Of a DNA stretch of 64,000 nt, positions 18,960 to 30,676 are shown piece after piece (within the stretch, counting starts at the first letter, position 1; every line of letters begins with the position of its first letter). This DNA is from Pohlia nutans (taxonomy: Eukaryota; Streptophyta; Bryopsida; Bryales; Mniaceae). The translations under genes and the position numbers were made by a program. The stretch lies in the NCBI GenBank assembly GCA_022496805.1, contig CM040088.1:17019001-17083000 (forward strand), read 5' to 3'. Below the pieces are notes generated by a model. It was not told the DNA's origin and did not search any database. It saw only the letters and a program-made list of their open reading frames with translations.

Positions 18960-21900
18960 GCTGAAAATGAAAAAGTTTTGTGTTAAAATGCTATGGTTTT
19001 TATGAGAAGTAGAATTTCTCCTTTTAATCTCATGATTTACTCCTCCCCACAACTTAATTTGTGGGGCCGAGTGGAGCATAATCATTGAGAAGGAGGTAGA
19101 AGTATTGTAAATGGATTTAAGTGTGGTAATTTTTTTAAAGTGATCAATGTCATATAAAGCATACATACAAGAATGGTTGTTACGAATCATACTATACATA
19201 TTAAAAGTCTGGTTATTTAGAGTTTTGTCTAATACCATCCAAACATTCAAACTCGGAGGGTTAACATGGACATACATTTCTTTCTTCCAATAATATGTCC
19301 ACACCTTAAGAGTGTGAGCATAACTAAAGGCTAAAAGGTTTACAATTATATCATAATTGTAGCAATTGACGTTTAAATAGTTATGCAAACAGAACGTACA
19401 TAGATCATGCAAACAAAGGGTTTTAGAGAGATTGGTCATGCAAGAAATACTCATGCACACCAAGGCCTTATCCTCTTTCAAGTGATTAGGGAGACACATG
19501 GTACGGCTTGCATAATAAGCCTGGTAATTTTGAGCATAGTAATTCAATGAACTAACATGGTTACTGCAGGTCCTAAGATGAGAGTTAGTAGAGGGAGGAG
19601 AACCTTGCGTGCTAGTTGTTGATGGCTGCGTGGACGGTCTGTTGAGGTGCCTCCCTGCTTCAGAACTTCGAAAACTGCTCCTTCTTCTCTTTACTGTGAT
19701 TTTCCTTGGGCTGGCTGAATGTTGATGCGACGTCCCTTCTTCAGTTGGCTCCGCAGTACTGCTCCAGTTGCGTGTTGTGACCAAGATTGTAGCTCCAGTG
19801 TGGGTATCACTAATTACAAACTTCAGAGAGGGAGGAATCTGTCTACTGCGTGTGTGCTGTGGGGGGATAGAGAAGAAATGAGGGGAGGACATGATAGACG
19901 TTGGGAGGCAAGAAACAAAATGATCAATGTTTAGGTATCTTAACTCATGTAGCAGGGAGAAGGAGCACAGGCTATCAATGGGCTGGGAGGTGGCAGCTAC
20001 AATGGTTTGGCAGAGAACGGCAAAGCTGTGGAGACTGGAAGAAGAGTGGAGCAGAGAACTCACGAGGGGAGCAAGAAGATGAAATGAGGGTGTGAACCTG
20101 TGCTGCTTAAGTATGTGGTGGTGCGGCTTGTGTCTGTTGGATGTAATTTTGAGGCAGCTGGTGTTTACCGTGTTGAATTTTGTCTTTGCGGTAATTCTAT
20201 CTTTGCCTCGAGCGTCGTTTTCCTCCACCTGTGGTTCGCATGGGGGGCGATCATGTGGGCCTTCGTGGACTTTGGCCGAATTGCGGGCGAACTTGGTCAA
20301 ATTGCTGTAGCCCTTCCAGTTGTCGCCGGAGTCATGGCATTGGCGGTCGTATAATTTTGGTGATTTTCGTGGGAGGACTGGAGGGTTTTTTGGCGTTTCC
20401 TCTTGTCTGACTCGCACGATCTTCATGCGCACGATCTGCCTGTTTGTATTTGGCCGATTTGTTGGAGCCAACGACTTTGAGCATGACGCCGAGCTGCGTA
20501 CGCAACTGCAGAGAGTGCCTCTGCCGCAGCTTCTAGGGTAATTGGCGGGGAAGCGTTTGTACCTGTGACTCTTTCTTAGGGGGCGGTTGGCTGACCTTTC
20601 GAGGCGATGTGGGGGCGCGGAGATATCCACGTTGTGCTCGCTAAGGCCGCGGATGGGGTTGAGGTGTCGCAGCGAGGGCTGCGGGAGGTCGTCGACGTAA
20701 TGCAGCAAAGGCCGCGGAAGGGGTTGCAGCAATGTTGATTTCTCTTCCTTGGGGTTATTTCTTCTCAGCCTGCTTGGAGCCGGCTGCTGTCTCAATGCAG
20801 TCAATGGCGTGTGCTCACGTTGCGTCTCCAGCGAGCAGAGCTTCAGGCGCATTCGGGAGAGTTCAGGGCTGGTGATTCTGCTGCGATCGGGAGAGTTCGC
20901 AGTTGGCGACTTTGAGCGGTGCTGGCCACTCCGAGCGTTTGACGATTCTGGCTGGCGACTCCGAGTGGCTGAATCTGGGTTAGTTTTCTTCAGGTTGTGG
21001 CCGACAGCATTTGAGCAGGCTCTGAAGTTTTTGTTGGAGAAGGTCATTCGGAGCTGCGGGGACTGCATCTTCTGTACTCCGAAATAGAATTGGGGTTTGG
21101 CCGTGCAGGAGAGTGTGGGCCTTCGGAAATTAACCCCTAATTGCTGGTACTTTCTCTTGTCTCTGTGCTCAGTGCTTGTGTTGATACGGTGTTGAATTAT
21201 TGGGCTAGGGGCTGTCCGGTGCGATTCTAGGGTTTGTTGGTGCTGTCCCAAGCAGTATCCAACGATACAGTTATTATGCAGCTTGTTTGTTGGCATGGAC
21301 TTCCATAGCAGAGAGTAGTAAGCATGCATGTAAATTTGCGTTCCATGCTTCTGTCCTGACAATTTGTTTTGAATTTGCTTCATGTCGGTGTGGCTGACAA
21401 TAACATCGTCCAGTTGCTGCAGCAGCAAGCTTTGTTCTGTTGTCAATTGGCGGATCTGTTGATTGGTGACGAATCCTGCAGGTATGCTTGCTTGCTCTAG
21501 CTTCTTCCTTTGCTGCTTGCGTGTTTTGTTGAAGCTCTGTTGTTTCCTGTCGCAAGGCTCCGTTTTGTACTGCATTCGTGCTCCCACAGCGCTTTCTTGG
21601 GCTTGCATTCTTGCTCCATCCGAGGTGAGTGTTGTCGTTTGCGATGCGATACAGCTACTATCTTCGCATTTCGAAGCTGTCCAGCCGTAAGTTTTGATGG
21701 TGCTTTGTCGATGCTGTCCATTGTCTACCTGTTTGTACAGAAAGCAATCAACAATAAGAAAAGAGATATTTGAAAGGTTTTGATTGCTTACCTGTGTTTG
21801 CAGGCAATGCAGACTTGGATTTGGGTTGTTGCAAATGCGGTTGGCGCTTCCTCTGATTTTGGGCAAGCCGTTCGGCTTTGTTGGATTCTCCTGCTGGGGT

Positions 21901-22304
21901 TCGAAGTTCTTGGTGCTAGTAGCTTTGTCCTGTTGATGGAATGGTGTTTGAAGGTACTGCTTGGGACCACAGATCTTTGTCATATTTAGCAAGGAGTTAG
22001 CTCTAGAAGTACGGCAAGCAGTGGTAAACGAGTGCAGATCTAGATCTAGATGATGTGCAGTAGTGTTTATACGTTCTAAAGCATGAAACCTCAAGCAATG
22101 GGTGTAACTCAGCATGTACAACATAATGGAGAGAAAGGCAAGCCTGAAACGGAAGCTTGATTTTGGTTCAGTCATTGTTGATCTGTTGGCTGCGGTGTGG
22201 AGAGAGAGAGGGCATGGTGAGGATGTTATGAGGAGGAGTAGTGCATACTGTGCCGTTGGAGCTATCCACAGAACTAGAGGCAGCCCAGCCTGCCTCTTAC
22301 ACAA
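18960..22304 (-). other. 3.3-kb stop-free leader in the LINE ORF1 frame
   Basis: From ATG 22304 down to the ORF1 ATG the same minus-strand frame has no stop codon for 1115 codons, while other frames are broken every few dozen codons. The conceptual peptide is Ser/Arg/Pro/His/Gln-rich with no domain I recognise. It may be an N-terminal extension of ORF1 giving 1657 residues, or a 5' UTR that evolved open. The base composition is more GC-rich than that of ORF2. Confidence 0.55.
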
Positions 22305-23298
22305 GTGACCTTTAGATCTGCAAATGCTCGGTGTGGTGCCAACGATTCACCACTCGGCGAGATCCAACTCTTCTGCGCCGTGCACGATCTGATCTTGCGC
22401 ACTTTCTCCATGTTTGTTCTTGCAGCCCAGCCTGCTTGTCTGTGTATAGCTTTACCTGCACATTCTACAATACATCCTCACTCACAACCTTCCTGCACAA
22501 GCAGTAGAGCTGCCATCCTCCTCTCAGCCCCTCCACACCGCACATCGCGGAGCTCAGCACGCCATCCTTCCTCTCGAAGCTACCGGGCTCCCCCGTTTCA
22601 CAATGAAATCGCTCCATATTTACATCCTCCTTCTCCAAGGCTTTCAAAGGGCTCTACCAATCTTTTACGAAAAAACTGAAACAAGTTTCTATCCTAATTT
22701 CAAGCCATAAACTTCAGGGTTAAGCTAAAATTTAAATTTTAAAAAATGAAGAAAAAACAAAGTGGCAATACTATACCCATTTCTCCATACTTCATCCATC
22801 CAACTTTCATCCGTATCTCATTCATCATCCAAATTTCATCCACATTCCATTCATCTACCCTTGTTCTGCGAGTCAGGAGAAAGCGAGCCAGAGAAGAGCC
22901 ACACGGCGTCTTCACGGTGGCTATGGCGGATAGTGGTTGAGCCTCTTGTTTGTGAAGAAATTGGCATCGGCATTTTCAGCCGCACTTCCGGTCAGTCGTC
23001 GCCCGAACAGAGACTGAATTTTCACGGTATTCGCAATTTTCACGTACAATTTCTGTGTAGGATCAAGAGAGATAGGTGTCATCGAAACGTGTGGCGCACA
23101 GAGGACGTAATGGCGGTGGCAAGGAATCCCGAAATTTGGCATTGTCTTCATCTAATAATTTTAGCCTCGATTTAGTACTCCACTTAGTTCCGAAATTTGA
23201 GAATTCGTGTGATTTTTAGGTCTCTTGCTGAAGTGGTGGTGGTGGTGGTGATGATTTGACAGATTTGAGGTTTTGGTAATTGGAGCGGAATTGCAGCT
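22305..23298. promoter_or_regulatory. Upstream region of VIPP1
   Basis: There is no supported gene between the LINE leader and the VIPP1 ATG. The segment at 22,860-23,298 has balanced composition, a CCACCAC-type (GGTGGTGGTGGTG) run at ~23,240 and an ATG context GCAGCTATGGCGG. It probably holds promoter and 5' UTR. No TATA box was assigned with confidence. Confidence 0.35.
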
Positions 23299-26200
23299 AT
23301 GGCGGGTGTGGCGCTGGGACTTGCGGGGCCGGGTTTGGAATCGGTGACGAAAAGCAAGAGAGCGCTCTCTTCTGCTGTACCTTCTTCCTCCTCTCCTTCT
23401 TGCGTGAGTTGCTCGGCTTCTTACAGCAGTTCGCGTAATGTGAGGCCTCAGAAGTCTACGCTTGTCCTGCGTAGTTCCTTTGTTGCGCGGACGACGCATT
23501 CCAGCTTCTGGGATGGTGGAGGTACAGAATTCAATTTCAACTTCTTGATTGCTTTTTGTTTTTTGTTTTTGTTTTTTATGAGCCATCTGTTGCAAAAAAG
23601 GACCGCTGCTGAATCCGTTTCTTTCGACGGCATTCTATAATTCTAAGCTTTAGTCCAAGGGCATTTTACCGTCCGGGTTTTTTCAAAGAATGTCGCGGTT
23701 AGGTCATGAGTCAGTGATTTTTTTTTGTCAGGAGACAGTTTAGCATTTTTGCTGCTTTTCCATGGCTTGAAGAGCAATCTAGGCTCCTTGGATACGATTT
23801 TTATATTAATATATAGGTAATATTAGGGTAATACACATGTGCTACCTAGGTGAATACCTGGGTGATACCTAGGTTTAAAGAGGCTACACATTTGACTCCA
23901 TGTAGGAAATCTGGCTATTATTCTTTCCTTTTTTTTCAAAAATCCTTTGTATCAATTAGCCAGCCCAAATTTTATGTAGCAATTTGGCTAAAATTAGCAA
24001 TTTTTTTTTACTAGTCATGACTACGACCATAACATTCTTGAAAGGAGCTCCTAGCACCCTACTAATTCAAGGAAGAATCAGGGTATCCAAAATGCTACGA
24101 TCCTCTGACATCTTCTTTGATTCACATCTTCTTACGTCTTGAGTTCAAGAATTGTGGAGAAGGAAGCTCTTGACATCAATCATTTCCATAGCTCCTTGAC
24201 AGTAGCACCAAGATTGACACTTGTGAGCATGCAAAAGTAGCATGTTGTACACCAGCCTCAGGCATATTGATTGAATCCAAATAGTATCCTGTTTTTTAAT
24301 ATATTGTCAGATGAACAGTAGGATGGGTGCACTTATAGAAAAACCTAAGCATTTTATGACATCTGTCACAATTGGCCTTTTTTCAGCTGAAATGGAATTT
24401 TCAGAATTGGTGTGCCTCTTTTGTTACTAGATCACCGATTGTAATTTTTTAGTTGCTCTGGCTCGTTGTGCGTTAGGGTTTCTGGTCAACTATGAAGATT
24501 TCTCCTCTTTTAGATTTTGGCGCTTCTGATCTTTGAAGAGCGAGGATAGGAGCTATGAATTTCTGGGAATTACAAAATTTTGGCAATGTTCATGTGACAT
24601 GAATGGCTGTAGTATTGTGCACAGTCCTTTGTGCGCTTTGTCATTCACAATGTTGGGATTGCGGGTGGTGGCAGTGGGGGCCTGTGTACTCGCCCTTGCG
24701 GTGGAAGGCTCAATCAAGCAAAGCAAGCGTGGTGGTGCCCTTTGCGCTCAAGCTAATATTTTTGAGCGTGTGGTCCGAATTGTGAGGGTATGTTTTTCCG
24801 CTCTATACAAGAACGTCTCTGACATTTTTTTATAGGTCTTTTTTAGGGATTCATTCTTGTTTTTGTAGAGGGGAAGTTTGCTGTGATGCCAACATAGTTC
24901 TGCTCATCTGCTCTGTGTTGAATGCAGTCCTATGCGAATGCTATAGTGAGCTCAGCAGAGGACCCGGAGAAGTTACTAGATCAGACGGTGTTGGAAATGA
25001 ATGAAGATTTGATCAAGATGCGGCAAGCATCGGCACAGGTTCTTGTCATCCATTTCGCTTCGTATAATCTTGGGACTTAGGATCCTTTTGAAATTCAAAT
25101 CCTAATTCATTTTTGGTACGGAATAAGATTTTCCTTGTATATTTTCTGATTGTTGAGTAGAATACGAAGCACTGACAAGGGGCAATCGTCTGGTCTACTT
25201 TTGTTAAGGTGTTAGCGTCGCAGAAGCAGTTGGAGAATAAGTACAAAGCAACTCAAACAGCAGCAGATGATTGGTATAGGAGAGCAAAATTAGCTCTTGA
25301 AAAGGGTGATGAGGTTTTGGCTAGGGAGGCTCTTAAACGTCGTAAGGATTATGAGGTATTAGGATCTGTCCTATTTTTGACATGGTTTTTTCGGAGTGCT
25401 ACTAAGTTTGATCAGATATTGTGGAACAATTTATCAGAAATTATCAAAGTGAATTATGCTTTGATTTGAGTCATTATCTGTGAGGTGGCAGTTGAAGCCT
25501 ATGTTCGATAAGCATCTTACGTTGGGGGAGTGAGAACTGTAGTTTTAGTGAATTTGAATTTCGTAGAATTGGTACTCACAAATCATCACTGAACTTGTGT
25601 TTCAACAACTACACAGGAAAGCACCAAGGCACTGAAAAGTCAGCTGGATCAACAGAAGGGTGTCGTAGAGAAGCTGATATCCAACACTCGGGTACCGTAC
25701 ATCTTGCTCTTTTACGACGATTGGCTCAGGTGTAATAGTATGCTCTTGATTACATAGTATACTTTTAATAACGAGTTTAGAGCCAATTTTCTCCTAAACA
25801 TGTTTCTCGCAAGTTTGTTAATTGGTTGTGGTGAAAATAATATTTAGGACCCGAGCTGATACAAGAGTGTTGGGTTACAGCTGCTTGAGAGCAAGATCCA
25901 AGAAGCCAGGTCAAAGAAGGATACATTGAAAGCAAGAGCTCAATCTGCAAAGTAGGTGCCACTTCCTTTATTTGCAGTAACCTGTTACAGCTCTTACTAA
26001 TATCTTGCTGCATGGGTCTCAGTCGTGGACATGCTAGTAACCCCGAGTGCCATTGCATCTGCAGGAAATTTTTGTCGCAAGTACAGTTTTATAAGGAATT
26101 ACTCTCGTAGATCAGTGTATTCTAGTTCTGTTTTATATCTTGATAATGTTGGGCTTAATTAGCGAGCCGTACATGTATGGCTTCTACACTGCTTAGGGAG

Positions 26201-27222
26201 CTAGTACCGGTAGTGGTGATGTGGTTAAAAGGTGGGACAAAATTTGACACTCGGAGGATGTTGATGCTGCAACAGGACTTCACAGAAGGTCAATGAGATG
26301 CTGGGAAACATCAACACCAGCAGTGCTCTTGCAGCATTTGACAAAATGGAAGAGAAAGGTAAACGTAGTCGGTATTGCTGTTAGTTCAGTGTGTCTGATT
26401 CAGTATTCCTTCCAATAGTCCTACGTATAGTCATGTTGAGTTCTCATCTGCTAACGGGGTATTTGATGTACAGTTACTGCATTGGAGGCAGAGTCTGATG
26501 CACTAAATCAACTCAGTACTGATGATCTGGCTAGCAAGGTCTGCATCTGTTTCCACATCTGGTTTTACGTACCTTTCAATGAATTTTAATTAGCGTCCGC
26601 TTTCGTAGAATAACGAATTGATCTTGTCATCCTTGTTTTATAGAATGAATTTGTTCAACTTTTAAAAATCAGGGTTTACACCTCTAACAGGAGTTTGCAT
26701 GATTATGTCTGCAGTTTGCACTTTTAGAAAGTGACTCGGTGGATGACGATCTAGCATCTTTGAAGCAAGACATGCTGGGTACTTCAAAGGTTCGTCTCGC
26801 TCCCCTACATTAACCCCTCAGTGCTCAAATGGCCAAAAGTAGCCGCTTCCATATCTATAGAAGTTGATATAAATCATTTTGGAAGGTAACAAAATGTACC
26901 AATAGAAAAAAGAAATCATACCCTACATTTTTGAAGTGGACTTTTCATTTTGAGCTCCAGGTCTGGAGCAAAATCTGACATTCTTGATTAGTGACAAACT
27001 AGATCAGCAGTGCAATGTTTGTAGATCCTAGAATTATTCTGCACTACCTGGACAATGCAGACTGACAATATTTGACCGACGGTGCAGAGAAAAGGTGAAC
27101 TGCCGGAAGGCCGCACACAACCAGTTGCAAGTAGTAGCAGTAGCAACACTCCTTACCCCTTCAAGGACTCAGAAATTGAAAGGGAACTGAATGAGTTGCG
27201 AGGGAAGACCAAGGATTTTTGA
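23299..27222 (+). CDS. VIPP1: VIPP1/IM30, plastid membrane-remodelling PspA-family protein
   Basis: Ten exons are inferred: 23299-23521, 24708-24787, 24928-25038, 25209-25355, 25617-25691, 25881-25951, 26276-26358, 26474-26538, 26715-26789 and 27088-27222. All introns are GT-AG and phases close, giving 354 residues ending in TGA. The first ~95 residues form a Ser-rich chloroplast transit peptide. The PspA/IM30 core begins at [17 protein letters not shown], with the diagnostic [19 protein letters not shown] long helical hairpin follows ([52 protein letters not shown]), then [20 protein letters not shown]. The plant-specific tail with SSSSSNTP and [12 protein letters not shown] ends it. VIPP1 forms ESCRT-III-like rings on thylakoid and inner-envelope membranes. 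Length is close to the usual family length. Exon 2 start is the least certain boundary. Confidence 0.93.
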
Positions 27223-27518
27223 GCTTGCAAATTTTTCTCCCAGCGATTTGGTATTTATCTGATAGTGTATTTTAGAGTGAGGAGTGGGTGTTCGGTCACT
27301 CCTGTAATCTTAAGTCATTGACAAATTGAAGGTCAGAAATGTGAGTATCAAGCGATTTGCAGTCTAACCTACTGCAAGCCATTTTCTGAATTTGTGCAAA
27401 TACTTTAGTATTAGTTGAAACAAATTTTGTAATGTCCTTTTGAAATCTGACGGCTGGCTTCGATTACTGTGTGGGCGAACTTAACTCTCTGAAACTGCTG
27501 CGTAATTGTCAATTCTAA

Positions 27519-27987
27519 GAGCATCCTCAATGGATCAAAAAAAATCTTTTGATGTAGATGAAATTAGAAAGTTAAATTACTATTATTAGAATCACATTAA
27601 AAACTAAATATAGTAGACCCAGAAAAATCTTGATTTGGACATTGGATGACCAAATTAAAAACTAGCTAACCCCTCCAAAAAATTTAGAGGGCTCTTCAAA
27701 TCTAGTGTAAATTTTTTTTAGAGGGCCAAGAGTACATTAAATGTGGTGTTTTGTTGTGTTTTGGACTTACAGTGCCGTCTTTAACCTTTTTTTGAAGGCC
27801 CCTCTAAATTAGCTTGCATTTGATGGGATGTGTCAATCACAATGTCCAAACCCAAAGTTTCTTGTACATTCACTGTTCATTTTTGAATGCGCTTCTATTA
27901 TTAAAAAAAATTATGGTCTAATTCCTTGTATATTAAAGATGTTTTTTAATATACCGGGCTCTTTTAGAGGCCCCATTGAGGATGCTC
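27519..27987. mobile_element. Tourist/Harbinger-like MITE, TAA target duplication
   Basis: Inverted termini GAGCATCCTCAATGG and CCATTGAGGATGCTC bound 469 bp flanked by TAA on both sides (27516-27518 and 27988-27990). This matches the 3-bp TAA/TTA target duplication of PIF/Harbinger elements. There is no coding capacity. It lies about 300 bp past the VIPP1 stop. Confidence 0.8.
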
Positions 27988-28165
27988 TAAGGCTTTAAAA
28001 AGTTCTTAAACCGGGGGTTCCTGTATACCTGTGCACGATCCCCCTTCTCACTGATGAATTGATTTAATTGTCACAACAGGGTAACCATCAGCTAAATTAG
28101 TTTAAATGTAATTTCGTTTCTAATCTAGAAGGCCCTCAATCCATAAAGACTTGCTTCAATGAGAA

Positions 28166-28691
28166 ATCATAGCATAATAGAGCAATGAGGTCAACACCCT
28201 TTTGCAATGGAACCACAATCTAGTTACAATTAGAAACTAAGTTTACATGGCAATAAGGTAGAGGACCCGATTTCCAACCGGGTCCAATTCCCGACCAGTG
28301 CCAGGGCGTACATTTTAGGTTGGACCTCGAAATTCTCATGTAGCCGGTATGGACATTTTAGGGGTGGACGGTTTTTGGCACCTCTACATCTCTAACTTCA
28401 AAAATTCATAAGTAATTCAATAATAGTCTGAAAAATATGGTTCAAGTTGGATTGGGCTTGTACAAACTCTGCACATATTTCTGAATCATTTTGATAGCCA
28501 CTCCAAAAACAGAACTTGCTGAACCTGAAATTCGGACGGGAATTGGGTCCGCTACCTTAACACGATAGTCCCAAAATTCATGGAATGCAAATGGCATTCC
28601 TTCATTACATACAAAAGTGGATCTAAGTAAAGATTCTCTTTCGATCCAATTTTCAAAAGGTACTCCATTACACTGCTCTATTATGCTATGA
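28166..28691. mobile_element. Nested inverted-repeat element
   Basis: ATCATAGCATAATAGAGCA (from 28166) is exactly inverted as TGCTCTATTATGCTATGAT (to ~28691). Inside lies a second inverted pair, TAAGGTAGAGGACCC (~28254) and GGGTCCGCTACCTTA (~28546-28560), with a GGACCCGATTTCCAACCGGG hairpin. It looks like a MITE, or one MITE inserted inside another. No coding content is seen. Confidence 0.6.
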
Positions 28692-28699
28692 TTTTGTGC

Positions 28700-29496
28700 A
28701 CTGTGTTTGTGCTTGTGTAAATTGTGTATATACCGTATTGTTTACTTTGAAGGTAGTTTTTCCATTCCCACGACTTTCTCATTCCTGCAAATAGTCTAAA
28801 AATGTTGCTGCATTCCTACGAATAGGCTAAAAATACATCTTATGTTGATTTAATGTAAAGCGTTACGCACATGAATGAGTGCGTAACCCCATATTACTAA
28901 CACCCCGCTCGGGGGCAACAGTAACCGATGGTACATTACGGTGCAGTAATCGGATGGTACATTACGGATTTCCTTAAGGAAATTTCAACGAAGTACAACA
29001 CTTGTAGACAACCTACGCATAGTTTTGGAGAAACCTCAATAGAAGCTCAAAATTCATAACTTACCGTATTCATAGAGTATTTGAATATTATGTACTAGAA
29101 TGTCCTAGAATCCTTTAGAAATGGGGAGCAAGATCCACAAGTGTTAAATATACTCAACAGTTGAAAGCCATGGGAATGGGGAATCTTCCTTAGCGGTCGA
29201 ATGAGCACGGTCACCATATATGGCCTTCCTGCAAACACTAAATCACTAAATGTTTTGGACTAACTATAGTTACCTTCCAACAGAAGGAGTAATTACTACT
29301 AGAAGTACAGTACATGAGGATTGAATTCAGACAACCAGGTGTCAAAATTGAATTTCCACATCAAATTTTGAGAGGTCCACGTCACCCTTAACCAATCACA
29401 AGATGACATGTGACACTTTGGGACAAAAAGTAATTAAGTAATGTCGAAATTGACCACGACGTAGGGTACTTGGAAGTTGTAGTTACAAGAACTACT
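28700..29496. other. AT-rich intergenic DNA, no gene
   Basis: Only short AT-rich ORFs are present. A small duplication of GGATGGTACATTACGG occurs near 28,925-28,965. No feature beyond this is supported. Confidence 0.4.
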
Positions 29497-30043
29497 TTAA
29501 CCCCTAAACGTCCCAGCGTCTAGTTTCTGGACGTTTGTTGGTCAAACCCAATTTTGATCTTGAAGATGACTTTTGTTGCTAATACACCCAACTAAGAAAA
29601 TGAAGTTTATTAAGTCTAGTTTGTACTCCACTTTTCAAATCTTAAAAATTCCAATTATTGAGTATTTTATTGCTTGTGCAAGCTTTCTAGCTCAAGGTTT
29701 GAATTACACTACATAGGATGTTCACCTTTCGAATTTCAAAATTTAAATAAAAAATTTCTATGGAAAACATATCATGTGATTCTCCATTGTAATTTGTACC
29801 TGCTCCCAAAAAAATATTAAATTTTTAAAGCTTTTTTGTAATAAATTTTATTTATTGAAGTATTTAACTTAAAAATTTGTTAAAAAGGCCGTATTAAATC
29901 CAAAAAATCTGAAAATTTCAAGACTGATAGGAAACATTCAATTCCATGCATGAAAAATATTACAAAATATATTTTGATAAATCTTGAAGGCTAAATTGTG
30001 TAGTTTGACTTTCCTACAAAGGAGTGGTACGTTTAAGGGTTAA
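29497..30043. mobile_element. MITE family B (TTAACCCCTAAACGT ends), copy 1
   Basis: It starts TTAACCCCTAAACGTCCCAG and ends GGTACGTTTAAGGGTTAA, which are inverted relative to each other. Related copies lie at 42958-43286 and 57041-57370, sharing the terminal GACGTTTAGGGGTTAA and the AGCGTCTAGTTTCTGGACG-type subterminal sequence. This copy is 547 bp with a longer AT-rich interior. Confidence 0.7.
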
Positions 30044-30676
30044 TGTCCTAAGAACACACAATGGGCTGTAGTTACAACAGACAAAGTGACACCACTTGAT
30101 CATGCATGGCGAATAACACACATGTAGAGAATTCAATGACTTGTTCACTCTCAAAACTGATACAATAATTTACAAACCCTCTGAATCATCCCCTCCCTTG
30201 ATATTAGACGTACTTAGTGGATATATAGTGATTGAAAATCCCTACTGCAATCCCCTTACTAACACATCAGCAAGTAGTGCAAAAACAACTGAGTGAACAT
30301 TAAACATAATATTCAATAAAATGAGAGAATTCCAGAATAATGAGAGTTCAAAAAGTGTTAACCCAACCCAAATCGGAGCACTAACCATTCCAAATATAGA
30401 ATGAAACAATAGAAGATGGACACACTGAAGATCAAAATGAGTACATTTAATACAAGTGGGCAATAAAAGATTACAGAAGTGACATCTATTTATAGTAAGT
30501 ATAAAACGAATATACATTTTTTGTGTGTTTGTATTGCGGGACGGTAATTGAATCATGATAATGTCTCATAATGCTAAGAAAAAGAATGAGCGAAGCGCAA
30601 AATCTTATATAAAAACATCAGCTCCACGTTTTTTTATAAGTCTGTATAGTAATCGCAAATAAAATGTCTAGCGGTA
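30044..30676. other. Intergenic, no gene supported
   Basis: AT-rich sequence downstream of the FCP1-like gene. Open frames here are short and show no family features. Confidence 0.35.
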
